This document shows, one piece after another, positions 37,905-50,140 of a DNA stretch of 64,000 bases. The notes beneath the pieces are model-generated. The model did no database searches. It saw only the letters and a list, made by a program, of their open reading frames with translations, and was not told the origin of the DNA. Each line of letters begins with the position of its first letter. Position 1 is the stretch's first letter. Made by a program: the position numbers and the translations under genes. Source of the DNA: Crossaster papposus (taxonomy: Eukaryota; Echinodermata; Asteroidea; Velatida; Solasteridae); NCBI GenBank assembly GCA_037893245.1, contig JBAIAA010000650.1:620001-684000 (forward strand), given 5' to 3'.

Positions 37905-39300
37905 GGATAATGCATTGACCACTTCACATAACGGGTTGACTGCATCACATAATACACTGACCACATCACATAATGGATTCACGACATCACATAATGGATT
38001 CACGACATCACACAATGGATTGACGACATTACATAATGGTTTCACTACGTCACGTAATTGATTGACTACATCACATAATACACTGACCACATCACAAAAT
38101 ACATTGACGACATCACAAAATACATTGACGACATCACATAATACACTGACCACATCACATAATGGATTGACCACATCACATAATGGATTGACCACATCAC
38201 ATAATGGATTGACCACACCACATAATGGATTCACGACATCACATAATACACTGACCACATCACATAATGGATTGACTACATCACATAATGGATTGACCAC
38301 ATCACATAATGGATTGACTACATCACATAATACACCTACCACATCACATAACAGATTTACTTCATCACATAATACATTGACGGCGTCACATAATAGATTC
38401 ACTACATCACATAATGGATTCACTACATCACATAATGGATTCACTACATCACATAATGGATTCACTACATCACATAATGGATTCACTACATCACATAATG
38501 GATTCACTACATCACATAATGGATTCACTACATCACATAACGGATTCACTACATCACATAATGGATTCACTACATCACATAATGGATTCACTACATCACA
38601 TAATGGATTCACTACATCACATAACGGATTCACTACATCACATAATGGATTCACTACATCACATAACGGATTGACGACATCACATAATACACTGACCACA
38701 TCACATAATGGATTGACTACATCACATAATGGATTGACGACATCACATAATACACTGACCACATCACATAATGGTTTCACTACATCACATAATGGATTGA
38801 CCACTTCCCATTATGGATTGACCACATCACACAATGGATTCACTACGTCACATAATGGATTGACTACATCACATAATGGATTGACTACATCACATAATGG
38901 AATCACTACATCACATAATTGATTGACTACATCACATAATACACTGACCACATCACATAATGGATTGACCACATCACATAATGGATTGACCACATCACAT
39001 AATGGATTCACTACATCACATAACGGATTGACGACATCACATAATACACTGACCACATCACATAATGGATTGACTACATCACATAATGGATTGACCACTT
39101 CCCATAATGGATTGACCACATCACATAATGGATTCACTACGTCACATAATGGATTGACTACATCACATAATGGAATCACTACATCACATAATTGATTGAC
39201 TACATCACATAATACACTGACCACATCACATAACGGATTGACGACATCACATAACATATTGACTACATCACGTAATGGATTGACGACATCACGTAATAAC
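37905..39300 (-). repeat. 21-bp satellite array, right arm, with higher-order repeats
   Basis: The same 21-bp unit on the minus strand, about 66 copies. A variant pattern recurs at larger spacing: TTGACCACTTCCCATTATGG near 38798 and a near copy near 39091 are about 14 units apart, and AATTGATTGACTACATCACA recurs near 38917 and 39188. The right array therefore grew partly by multi-unit duplication. Confidence 0.95.
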
Positions 39301-39344
39301 TTGTATCCAGTAACATCATAAATTGGTACGTTTGGCGTTCCATA

Positions 39345-40803
39345 GACGCGTTGGCCGTGGTTTACGGAGTGGCGCGCTCGCGGAAAGGGTTCCAATTCAA
39401 GTGTGGCCGGCGACGCGGTGACTTATTCCGTTGCAAGTGAAGCAAGGAGTCATTATAAAACTGAAAATGATAACATCGGTTGTTGTTTTTTTAATTTGGC
39501 ATTAACAGGCGCGGGTTTCCGTCAAATCTGAGCGGTGTAACTTCTGTTTGTGAAAGTTTACACAGAAATTGACTGGCGAGGGGGTTGAACCCTCGACTTT
39601 GGGAATGCCGTTCCCTTGCTGTTCAGAACGGCAAGATATGCGAGTTCGTTTTGGGGGCAATCCTGTATTGTTGGCAACAAAATATGTACGGATCATGGGA
39701 TGCATTGTTTGTATTGCGCAGGCGCAATTAAAGATAATGGCAGTGTCGGGTCACGTGTGACGGTAACATTCCATATAAGGTAAAGAAGACCGTTTATCGT
39801 AACATTTATTAAATTATAAAGTACGTGTACAGTTACCTTTTAGTGCAATGCCGTTAACGTTACGTTTCACTCTTTCAAGTATTAGGTCGCAGAGTGCGAC
39901 AACTTCAATGGGATTTATCAAGGAATCGAGACCGAATCTGTGTCAGAACCGGGCGGTATTAAATGTCGCTTCATTGTCGACACCATTTCTACTTGCAGAG
40001 GAACGCGTGCAATGCCGCCGTGTTGAATTCCCCGCGTGTTCTGCGCATTCTTTCCCACGGTCGCCCAAGGATCGTAAAGAAAAAAAAAATTCCCCCCCCC
40101 CCCCCCCCGTGTAACGATTTGCTTAACGACACACAATATTGCTAGTATAGTGGACAGGGAATATTGCTACTTAATGTCCAACTCAAATTGGCGAGGTTTT
40201 CTTAACGAGATGATTTGAGGTTTCCTGGAACGACAATTATGTTTATGATTTGCAGGCAAGGCTATCATACCCGGTATTTTGTAAACAGCTTGGCTGATGT
40301 TGGCTACGTGCAGCGGGGAATCACACATTACCGCGACTGGTGGTGAGACTAGTCATTACTACACGTCATACAAAATATGCTTTCACGTATTAACCATTCA
40401 AAATCCACACATAGTTTGGTACCGTTGACGATACGAAGTCATACTTTGCTGAAACTAGGTGTACCTAACGTACGCCTGTTGTATTCTCCATGTTCCCAAT
40501 AAAAATGTATTTCCCAACAACTGGATTAGCATGGGAAATTTGTGTTGCCATTTGGCATCAGTGGGAGTTTAGGCTATAAGCATAATGAGCACCCGTACGG
40601 ATGGTTGAAACAAGGCGTTCAGTCGTCTTCAGTTGATTTGCATAAATAGTGGCCGCGTGAGGTCGCTGTTTGCGCTGTATTTTAGCACTGCTTACTGCAG
40701 CGTGCGGCGTGGATTTCGGACAGATAACGACAAACGCCTTGCACAAGGCTAGACTTGCAGAAACTCCAATACAAATATAAAGCTTAATTCCGGATAATTC
40801 TTA
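39345..40803. other. Intergenic DNA and probable VGLL 3' UTR
   Basis: The 3' end of the minus-strand VGLL gene lies at 40804, so part of this region is its 3' UTR; a minus-strand AATAAA is at 39805-39810. On the minus strand near 39575-39610 a tRNA T-arm-like stem (GAGGG TTCAACC CCCTC) is present without a matching acceptor stem, probably a tRNA-derived relic. Confidence 0.4.
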
Positions 40804-43800
40804 TCACATTATGACATCTAAAGATGAAGGAAACTGACCCGATTCCATTCCGTACGAAGCGATCTCCGCAGACAGCTGTTGCGGGTGACTGTGCGAGTAA
40901 CTGGCCGTCCATCCCTCCCCAGCTCCCTTGGTGAAGTCGCACTGTCCGGGCATTGCGGGTAACCTCCCTGGGCGGACCGAGGGCTGGATGAGGAGGGACG
41001 AATACCGGGGATTGAAGGCGCTTCCCCCGGTAGTCATCCCAGGGTAGCTCAGGTCGTGGATCCCGGACCGGTGGTGGGTGTATGAGCTCTGGGAGGACCC
41101 GAATGGGTAGTGCCAGGGGTCGGGCTGGTGGTGGACGGACCGGTGGTGGAGGGGTAAGGGGTAGGGGTCGGTGAAGAGGGGCTCGTGGTGAGTGGAGTTT
41201 GAGGTAGGCCCTTGGGTGGTGACGGTTGTGGTGAGGCTGGTACTGCTGCTGGGGGTGGGGGTGGTATGATGGGTGTGGTGGTGGGGATACCTGACTTGGT
41301 TGTAGTAGTTACTGTTCCAGAAGGAGGCAGGGAGGTCACGTTGACACATCGGGGGTACTGCCGATTATATGGGGAGGGAGAAACAAGAATGTATACCAAA
41401 TATAAGGTATTATAACTAACGTAGATACAAAAATATGTGCGGTTTAAGAAAATTAAGCTTGGCTGCCATGCCACCAAAGTCTGTTCAATAATGTGGCCTC
41501 TGGCAATCAATCAGAATTAATGCACATTTTGCCACTTTGTCGTAATGCCTACATCAACCATGTCTTAACCAAGGCTTACAAGGGCTAGGCCCCAGCTTTG
41601 TCTCCGTCTGCGGTTTCGTTCATCCAGTTTGACAATGGTGATGAAGCCGAAATGGAGCAAGCTGGAGTTTGAAAAACGAGGCTAGCCTACAACTATACAG
41701 GTACTCAACTTGGAGCGGACGCAATGCACTAAAATCTCAACATGTTGTAACTTTTGATTAGTGTGTTGTTCCCCCTTTTCCCCACATAGTTGCGCCCATT
41801 TGCCTATTATCGATGGTTGGCATCCATGGTATTTGTAAAAGAAATAGGGTAGGTGGCTTTTTCTCACAAAGAGTTAGTCTCTTTGAACACTCAAAGAAAC
41901 GAACCCCACTATTAAAACAAATCACTTCACGGTTACAAAAAGATTGAAACAGAAAGTACTTCGTTTCAAGCTCTAGATATTCTCAGATACGAGGTTCTTT
42001 CTAATGGTGACACGTTGTCATCTAGCCAAATAAACGTGGTCATACGCGACCCATATGTCCGAGGCTTCTCCGGCCGGGCGCGCTTTCGCTGTCAACGCGC
42101 TGGGCTAAAAACCTTTTTGAAACACGGGCGACTATAAACAACGGGGGCAGTCACCATGAATTTATTATTTTGATGCACTTAAAAACAATCGCTGAAAGGC
42201 GTCAGGTTTTAAGGCTGTATAGTTGTTTTTGTTTTTTTTGTACAGAATAAATTTGTCGGAATTATAGGGACATAATGCTGATTGCTGAAGTCCATTATCA
42301 TCCTCAACCCTCCAAAATCCTCCAAAATCAATAAGATTTTGCACACACCCTAGGGAGTTAGGGTTACGTAAAGAAACTAACATTTCAATTCAAGTGCAAG
42401 TAATGGTCAGTTATTTGCTTAATGGTGCTAATTCGGACATTACATTAGTTTGTGGGTTTTTTTTCCTCAAAATTTCGAGAAATGAGTAAAATCGAATAAA
42501 AGTTTAATTTGATAACTGCATTGCCACTATAATATGGGGCCAATTTCATAGAACTGCTTAAGCCCAAAATGTTGCTCAAAAACCCTTGCTTGGTAAATCA
42601 AGTTAGGCGCGAAAATTCCATGTGATCGTTATGCTAAGCTAACAACAGATAAACACCAATCACAAATAATATACATGTACATCACGTGGAGTTGTGGCTG
42701 GTAAGCTGGTTTTACTAAGCAAGAATGTTTTGTGCTTAAGCAATTTTTATGCTTAAGCAGCTCTATGAAATTGGCCCCAGTTGGTTATGTTCATCCGTCT
42801 ATGTTTTTAAATATTATTATCAAATTACAAATAGTAGACGCAATACAACAATTTACAGAACCATAACAAGTAAAACAAGAGAATCGATAAATAATAAACG
42901 CTTTTGGAAATCTATATCTGAGGACAAATAATAATTAAATCTTCGTCATGTGATACAGGTACAAACCGCATATACAAATTTGAGTTTCAAACCGTTTGGG
43001 TAGACGCGCCAATGGAGGGCGCCTGTTGTAAAATAATAATAATCACGTGGCAGGCTTCCGTCCAATCGAAAGACTCTAATTTATAAGGCACCTATCAAAG
43101 CTAATGTCATTTGGTGTTTTGTTTAAAATTACGTCTGATACATTTTTTAATAAAGGGACACATCTCAAAATCTTGAGAAATATCGTAGATGTTTTCTTTG
43201 GAAAAGTTAATTCGTCTCCCAAACTGTAAACTTGCTGCAAGTTTAAATTGTTATATCTAGTGTTGAATCAATGACAAATTATTTACCAAACCCAGTTTCT
43301 CGATTCAGCAATCATTGTTAATCCCCCTTAAAATGTCACACACACACTCAACAGCATTCCGACGATGGATTTACACGGGGCGAATTACCCAGTCACCTTC
43401 ATAATAAATCTGGGACAGTAATAACTATTATCTTTAATTGACGCCCCGTTATTTTCATCGGAGTAGCGGGGGAAATTCTGGAGCATGTTTATTTTCATTT
43501 TCAATGTGAACCGCGCGCGCTGCCGGTCCCGATACAAAATTGACCGCGTGCCGCTTGTTAATACATGCGGCCTGTTATTACGAACAATCATCACTTGCTA
43601 ACATGTGCAAACTGTACTGACACAACTGGCAAAGTTTATTCCAATTCCAGCTTTCTATCGTTGGAAAACGGACGAATTTTTACAATATTTTTACAAGGTG
43701 ATATTCTCATAAATCAAACAATAGTATTTTTTTACAGAGTTTTAATTTTTAGTTTTTAAAAATTCTCAAGCCCGAAACAAGTAATTCTGAGAAATAAATT

Positions 43801-46800
43801 AATAAAGATTTTTTTGAAATGACGATTTTATCTACGAAAAAAGAAAAGAAAGTTGGAAGAACAAGACGACAATGAAGAGTTGTTGCGTGGAATAGCGTCT
43901 GGGAGGTTTATCAAACATGGGTTCCATCTACAATGAGGCTTCAGCCACAATACTTGATTTCTTGAACGTTGACGGCGCGAGGTTTTGAATCCATATATTG
44001 GGTTCATTTTCTCCAACCGAACAATAACATTTTGATAATAAGCTAAATGAGTGAGACTTTTCATTTGGTTGGATCAGTAAAACGCGTACGATATACCCGA
44101 ACCAGAAACAAAGACGAACTTGAGATGAACCCGAGGTTTAAAAACACCAAAGATGTACGAACCCCGTTAAAAAAAGACTCAGTCATTTGACCCAAAATCT
44201 GAGGTTTGATCCCCGCTCTTCATCAAAGCTAAAGACCTTGGTTAATTCGTTTTTAAGGATACCAAACTCTGATTTTATCTGAAAACATGTAGAGTATAGT
44301 GTTGTCTTTCATCTATAGTGTTACACACAGTGGCTGTATTATGGTGCCTCGTTTCGTAGGCATTCCATCACCTGTTCTCGGTCTTTATCTAGCGATACAC
44401 TTGACATTAACTGCGGCTGGGTCGTGCGCCAGCTGTCATGGGGGGCTTGGGGGTCTAGAGCGGTCAAGCCGCGCCGGGCCGCGGGCCAGGGCGAGTCAAG
44501 AGTTCGCGTTTCGGAATTAGCAGCTACACGGGCACGGCGAATTTATAGGCCAAAATCTGTCTAGTCGACTCCTGATAGTTAGACGGGGCTATATCAAGAG
44601 ATTGATGGACATTTGTCCCAATCTTCAATGAAAATCGACCGGTAGGTTTAGGATATTGCAGTGTTATTGGAAGAGCACAGCCACTTTTCAAAGGACATGT
44701 GGTCAATTTCATTGAGATGCTAAACACAAACATTTGCTTAGAATGAACATTTACCTTGGCAAAAACAGGGTTATAGCCCACAGACCAACTTTCCAGGTGA
44801 TTTGTTGTGTGTGTGTGATTGATATTTAGTTGGTTTTGGCTTAATGCTTAGCATGAAAAGCACGTGAACCTGTTTTTACTAAGAGTTTTTGTTCTAAGCA
44901 ATTTGTTGTGCTTAGCAGCTCCAAGAAATTGGCCCCTAAAGTTCAAGGAATACGTGCGAGTGGTTTTCTACACAGTGATGGATTTTGTAAGATTTGGGAA
45001 TATTCCCTGCATTAAAAATGTGCCCCAAAAGGCAATTAAAGGTCTAGAATGAAGCTGGGTCTATTTTTATAGGAGAATTTAGGCCCAACATCTTGGCCAC
45101 TCCCTACAATGACTCAGGTTTGATATTGCCACGCCCCTGATACTCCCCTGGTTCTTCCAATCTTCCAGCGTTGTATGTAGGGTTGTAACATCTTTGTCTA
45201 TGTGTAATTATCTGCACACGATAAAGGTTTCTTATTAAGCAAGAGTCAGAAAGCCACATTATTCCCGATGTACCTCTCCTAACCCGAAAAGCCACGTCCC
45301 CCTGTACGCGGTACAACAAGTAACATAAAACCTGTCTCTTCGGTATTCAAATTTGTGTTACTGTTAGCGTTTATGCAATCGAGTGTATTTTGCCTGTAAG
45401 GGTGTACTTTTTTTCCTTTGACCTTCTTCTGAGGTCAACTCCATAAAATCATGACAAGGAGAGAAAATATACTGCGCTACACCAAATTAAAACCACTCGC
45501 GCATTCCACAACATAAATTCTTCACGTCTGTTTTCCTTTCTATATGGCTAAAACCTAAAACAGAGTCATTATTCTGAGAAATATGATCGTCAACGCGAAA
45601 GAAACAGCAACAGCACAAACGACTGTCATTTGTGTGTCTTGTACATGCAGAGAGCTAAGGAGAGGGCACCATATGTTTCACATTTAGCCGCATTCCTGGC
45701 TCTTCTAGGGGTTGAACCATCGTGACTTCCGTTGACAAGTCAAATTCAATATTTCCCAAATTGATTGAAGGTACGAAACCAGGTCAGGTACAGGCAGCAG
45801 GTTAGGCCGGGTCGGGGGAAACGGCAGCGGTTTGCAGTTGACCGTGACCACACGCGATATAGACTTCGACCGGGAGGAGACGAGACAGGGGGAAGTGTAC
45901 CTGCTCGCTAAAGCTGGTCGAAAAAAAATCAACGTTGTTTTTATTTTAAAGGGCACTGGATGTAATTTAATGGCATTGCCGGCCGTCTATATAGGTTCTT
46001 TAGAAGTATGCTTATATCTACCATCATAAATAGTACCGTTTAATATATTTCAATTGTTTTTAGGGCCACCGACCTACAAAACGCGAGAATATAATCGCCA
46101 TCCAACAAAAGTTGTTTGGGGTTCTGTAAAAGCAGACATACTGGCCTAGATCACATGCCTTGTCTGAACAATCTTAAGAATTTCACACATGGGATGAATT
46201 ACAAATGTAAACAGATGCTATTTTCGTGATAAGAAATGGCATTAAGCTTTTGCTTGCAGTAAATATATTTGCACTTTTTTAGTTTGGATTCAGTAAATGG
46301 GAGTGCGCACGGGTCGGATTCTAACCCTAGACCCGATTATTACAATAATCTCTTGGGGAGTAATTTAAAAGGTGCCTTACACTACAGACTTACCCCTATT
46401 CTCGCCGTTCCACGTGCCCCCTTCACCCTGTTTACCGGGACTTTCCCCCGCGCCCGTGGTCACCCCGACCCGCCCGTCTTGGGGGAAGCTACTGGGCTGA
46501 CTCAGCGCCCGGCTGAAATGTTCGTCGACGACTTTGTTCAGTTCGCCGGTGTAGTACGTGAAGAGCACGCAGCGCGAGTTGACGTACTCCGCCTCCACCG
46601 TGGGCTCGGCCTCGTCCACGGTAGGCTTGTCCTCTTTCTTCACGCTGGCCTGGTGGGGGTTGTCGGGGCTGTTGCCCGTAGTTGGCGAGCTGTGTTGATG
46701 GTGGTGGTGGTTGTTTTGATGGTGGTAGGGTGAGGTGGATGTTACCGGGGGTACAGATTGAGTGTGAGGGGTGTAGCTCGTTTCATGGTCTGGGGGCTCT

Positions 46801-49034
46801 TGCATCTTATAGTGGCCGAACTTCTGTGATATCAAAATAAGATAATAAATTTATTAAATGAGGATATCAAAGCATTCGAGAGATAATGAACATCCGCTAC
46901 AAAACAATGTTTCTACCCGACGCTATCATTTTCTTCATATATAATCTCAATAAAGGTCAGTCATTGCAAAAAATAATGTTGAAAAAACAAGAATGTTTAA
47001 TTTTGGTAGAAAATAATTTGTCGTGACTCTTCTTAGACTTTGTACACAAACGCAGAAGTGGCGTCAGGATGCTAGTGCTACATCCTTTCAACACGACATA
47101 GGCTGCTAGTGATTTCTAGATTATGAATTTCTAACATTTTGTAGTATAATAACTAATAAATAAATAACATTTCACCATCAATGTACTTAGATTTTTTCTT
47201 GTAGCATTTGGTACCTCGTTTTAAATGCATAACATTGGGGTTAGGAAAGGGTTAAACGTTGCCTTGCGTGAGACACTTACATCACGGTTATTCGGGTCAT
47301 CGTGGGACTCTTCAAGATATATAGTCCTGACCCCTCCGCCGTCCCAGACAGCACATGCGTTAGGCATTATCGACAACGGCTCTGCCGCAGTCGCATCTTC
47401 AACACGTGGAATGTCCATACGATGGCATTAGAGTAAATACAGCTTCGGGGACGAAAACATAAAGTTGGGCTCTTCGTGCGTTTGAAATTATTTTGGTCAA
47501 GTATACACATGTACCCGGAGATATTTGTTGAACCTTACATGTGTTCTAGTTTGTGTTGTCATGTCATGTCATGTCATGTCCAGACCAAGAATGCCTCAAC
47601 ACCAGTTCGGCTGAGGAAAGGAATCTAATGAATTCCAAAGATTTGTTGTCACCTTTCATATGTAAATGAGAGTTCGGCTTCAGATGATGCGGACACACTT
47701 CATTTAAAGTGGACGAAATTTATCACACGTTGATCGAAATGGGTGAACAAATAAACAGATGTTTATTTCATTACGAAGTGATTATTACCTCTGCCGAAAA
47801 GGGGTTATGTTTTTTGCCGGTGTAGCATGAACTTCAGACTCCATAAAATCCGGACTAGTTTCCCCCTGTTTTATTAATTTGAGCAAAAATTTGGCTAAAA
47901 TATATCTTAATGCCAGTTACGCTCACACCTACATTCAAGTAATATATTTTCGTCCAAAATAGGCAGAATTGAATAAATTCCAAGAAGTTTAGCCCGATTA
48001 AAACCCGACCTGTCACAATTGTAGAATATGTGACCATAAAAATCATACACATTCCAAACATGTTAGAATTCGGTAATCCCTACAAGTCAACATTTTTCCC
48101 CCATTTTTAAATGACGAGTAATTAGCAACTTTGCGCAAACTCTTCGACTATTCATTGTTCAAAGAATTCCGAGAATTACTGAGAATAGTCGGCTTTCTAC
48201 CCATTCTGTGCATATGAGTGACCTACATTTAGTTTGTAACCGCCATGAACGCGGTTCTATTTAAATCACTGTTGGTTTTTAATTTATACCAACGCGAAAG
48301 ATATCCAAACGTTTCTATTGCTCTAAAAGTAAAAAAAGGTAAATCGAAGGAAAGGCTACTACGTAGAACAAACAATGATATGAAATTAAAAAATTTACAA
48401 TTTAAAAAATAAAATGTATATTAACAATAACGTTAGTGTATAGAGTAGACTTTATCTTAATACGCTGGGGTATATAAAACAAGAGATTCGTGTACAGGTT
48501 GTGTTTACATGGGTTGTCTAAGCCAAGGTCAACTGCATGTGGCAAACTATATCTGGCATTTAAAAAGTGACATTGCGGTTAAAAAAACTTTAATTTCCTG
48601 AAACCATGAAGTAAGGAAAGAAGGAATTCCTTCCATTAATGCTAAAATCAAGTGACACAATCCACCCCGGCAGGGAAAGAATGTATCCAGCCAAACGATG
48701 CAGCCAGGACGATACCAAGTTGTGTACGGAGTGTATGAAGAGTAACGGACATTTTCAAAGTACTTCTACTCCTAAGTTTTGAAGTGGAAATGTTTCTCGG
48801 TCCCAGATTCATGTTTTTTAAACATTGAACAAAAATCGAAATATGTCTTGCCTCCCCCTATAATAATATACACCAACTGAAAATAGTCGTCAGTGCCTGA
48901 ACTACTTATTACATAATAATCTCTAATGTAAACACTGGTATGGTAAATACCTGAGTGAAGTGACGTTGGTAGAAAGGGTAGTGTTGATATGATTGATGAT
49001 AGCCGCTCTGATACATCACGTCTAAACAGCTCAT
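40804..49034 (-). CDS. VGLL: Vestigial-like TEAD cofactor (Tondu domain), complete, 3 exons
   Basis: Minus-strand exons 48951-49034, 46394-46823 and 40804-41357 join in phase to 355 aa. The N-terminus MSCLDVMYQ is the hallmark of the VGLL2/VGLL3 group, followed by a Tyr/His-rich stretch and KFGHYKMQEPP. The TEAD-binding Tondu domain spans about 105-141 in exon 2, with AEYVNSRCVLFTYYTGELNK followed by VVDEHFSRALSQPSSF. Exon 3 has the second conserved block DLPASFWNSNYYNQ and long His/Ser/Thr/Pro-rich low-complexity segments. Known homologues have no DNA-binding domain and act in the nucleus by binding TEAD/Scalloped, controlling muscle and appendage fates. Introns of about 5.0 and 2.1 kb hold two MITEs and repeat B copies. 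It is convergent with GOPC and lies downstream of HTATSF1 on the same strand. Confidence 0.96.
42536..42778. mobile_element. MITE family 1 copy in VGLL intron 2
   Basis: Ends GGGGCCAATTTCATAGAACT and AGCTCTATGAAATTGGCCCC; internal TGCTTAAGCA-type repeats. It is the copy closest in symmetry to 62681-62904. Confidence 0.9.
44701..44936. mobile_element. MITE family 1 copy in VGLL intron 2
   Basis: Ends GGTCAATTTCATTGAGATGC and AGCAGCTCCAAGAAATTGGC. The left end is diverged and the inner TTGCTTAG blocks are retained. Confidence 0.85.
46930..47080 (+). repeat. Dispersed repeat B, copy 3 (VGLL intron 1)
   Basis: TGTTGAAAAAACAAGAATG and CAGAAGTGGCGTCAGGATGC match the ends of the other copies. A fragment on the opposite strand lies at 48780-48835. 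Confidence 0.65.
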
Positions 49035-50140
49035 TCTGTCTCTTTCTCGATCTAATGTCGATACTCCAAAGCAAATCGATAACACTTAAGTGTCCTTTGA
49101 TACGACTTGCAGGTATAATCACCTGATAATCACCTTCTCAAAAGAATCCTTGCGATTATAGCGGATAAGTATCAATCATCCAAGGAAATATTCCGCTGTG
49201 TTTGAGAGGCTTTGCTAACTCGATCAAGATCGCACGTCTTTTTTGCCACACGAGAGGAGTGTATGTGTAACAATTGGCGGTTTAGCAAGACCGAGATATC
49301 GCGTAATTTTCAGCTGTTCTGCCGAAGACGAATAGAGGTCATTGTCTTGGTAAAGAACGGCGTTGCAACGTAAACAATTACAGCGTCCAATCGTTCAGAT
49401 AATCTTTGCTTGGAAACTGGTGCAAATATTTGACGCGGTTTGATACATACAATAGCCCACAAAATTCCAAGGGTGGAAACAAATAGATCTAATCTCCGGT
49501 TGGTTGTGATTCCTTTGTGGCGGGTTTTCAAAGTCGCGGTTTCTTCAGCGTGCCCGGCGAATTGCGTGCATTGTCAACTCGTCTGGGACTCAGCATGCAG
49601 AACGGCTAGCACGGCTAGCTATGCTCGGCAGTCCAAAAAGCATGGATGACAGCTTTAATGTCGTCTCCGTAAATCGGTAATTTCAATCCTGTACTCCACA
49701 GACAAAACAGGCCCAAGCAAACCTCACTTGAACACACTGCATGCCAAAGATGTGCACGGATTGATACCGAACACCGTCGCCTTCGACTCGTTTCACTTTA
49801 CACCAAACGAAAATAAAAGTTTGCAATGCATGCGCGCTGCACGGGATGGCGGTGCATACAAGACACAGCGAAACCACGCCCACTGCTGCCCGTGATTGGT
49901 CACTGGCTCACGCCGACTTCCTGTTCGTGTCCAATCAGCGACAGCTTGCCAGTGGAGTTGGTATCTTTAGCGCAGTTTATGCCGTTTTGCCGCGCGAATA
50001 TCAGCGCCCGTCTTTCGTCTGCCGGAGATACAAACTGATAAAGCGGCAACGGGGGTCGGTTGAGGAAATAATCCGTCATAACATAGTTTTGTCGACAATT
50101 TTTGTTTTAAAGGGCACCGCAGCTTAAGGTCATTAACAAC
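49035..50140. promoter_or_regulatory. VGLL upstream region with a CpG-rich, CCAAT-bearing patch
   Basis: The VGLL start codon is at 49034 and its 5' UTR lies just above. At about 49830-50050 the sequence is CpG-rich with two CCAAT-type sites in opposite orientation (GTGATTGGTCA and GTCCAATCAGCG), typical of a promoter or proximal enhancer. No TATA box or coding sequence was identified. Assignment to VGLL is by position only. Confidence 0.35.

Larger units (their letters stand above)
35023..39344. mobile_element. 4.3-kb foldback (TU/FB-like) element with long inverted arms made of a 21-bp array
   Basis: The left arm (35023 to about 36412) and right arm (about 37508 to 39344) are reverse complements over their outer ends, arrays and inner unique domain. 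The outer tip TATGGAACGCCAAACGTACC is present, inverted, at the right end. Each arm then has a 21-bp tandem array: about 39 units on the left, about 66 on the right. A unique inner domain of about 400-500 bp follows, with shared words such as CCGGAGCTATTTCTTGTTTA and GTGCAGCTCAAGGAGAAATA. The left inner domain has about 130 extra bases near 36137-36268. GACGCG flanks both tips (35017-35022 and 39345-39350), a candidate 6-bp target duplication. The central 1.1 kb encodes no transposase, so the element is non-autonomous. Confidence 0.88.

Noticed and set aside
35046-39310. CRISPR-like array
   Set aside because: Units are contiguous 21-mers without spacers, in a eukaryotic genome, and form arms of a foldback element.
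35046-39395. Long open frames (up to 307 codons) of CDVVNPL or HNGLTTS heptads on both strands
   Set aside because: They follow directly from a 21-bp unit (divisible by three) lacking stops; the frames exist on both strands and have no unique sequence.
39570-39625. Functional tRNA gene
   Set aside because: Only a T-arm-like stem is present; no matching acceptor or anticodon arms.
48772-49122. 116-codon minus-strand frame over VGLL exon 1
   Set aside because: It overlaps the true first exon in another frame and runs into repeat B; the MSCLDVMYQ frame is the real one.
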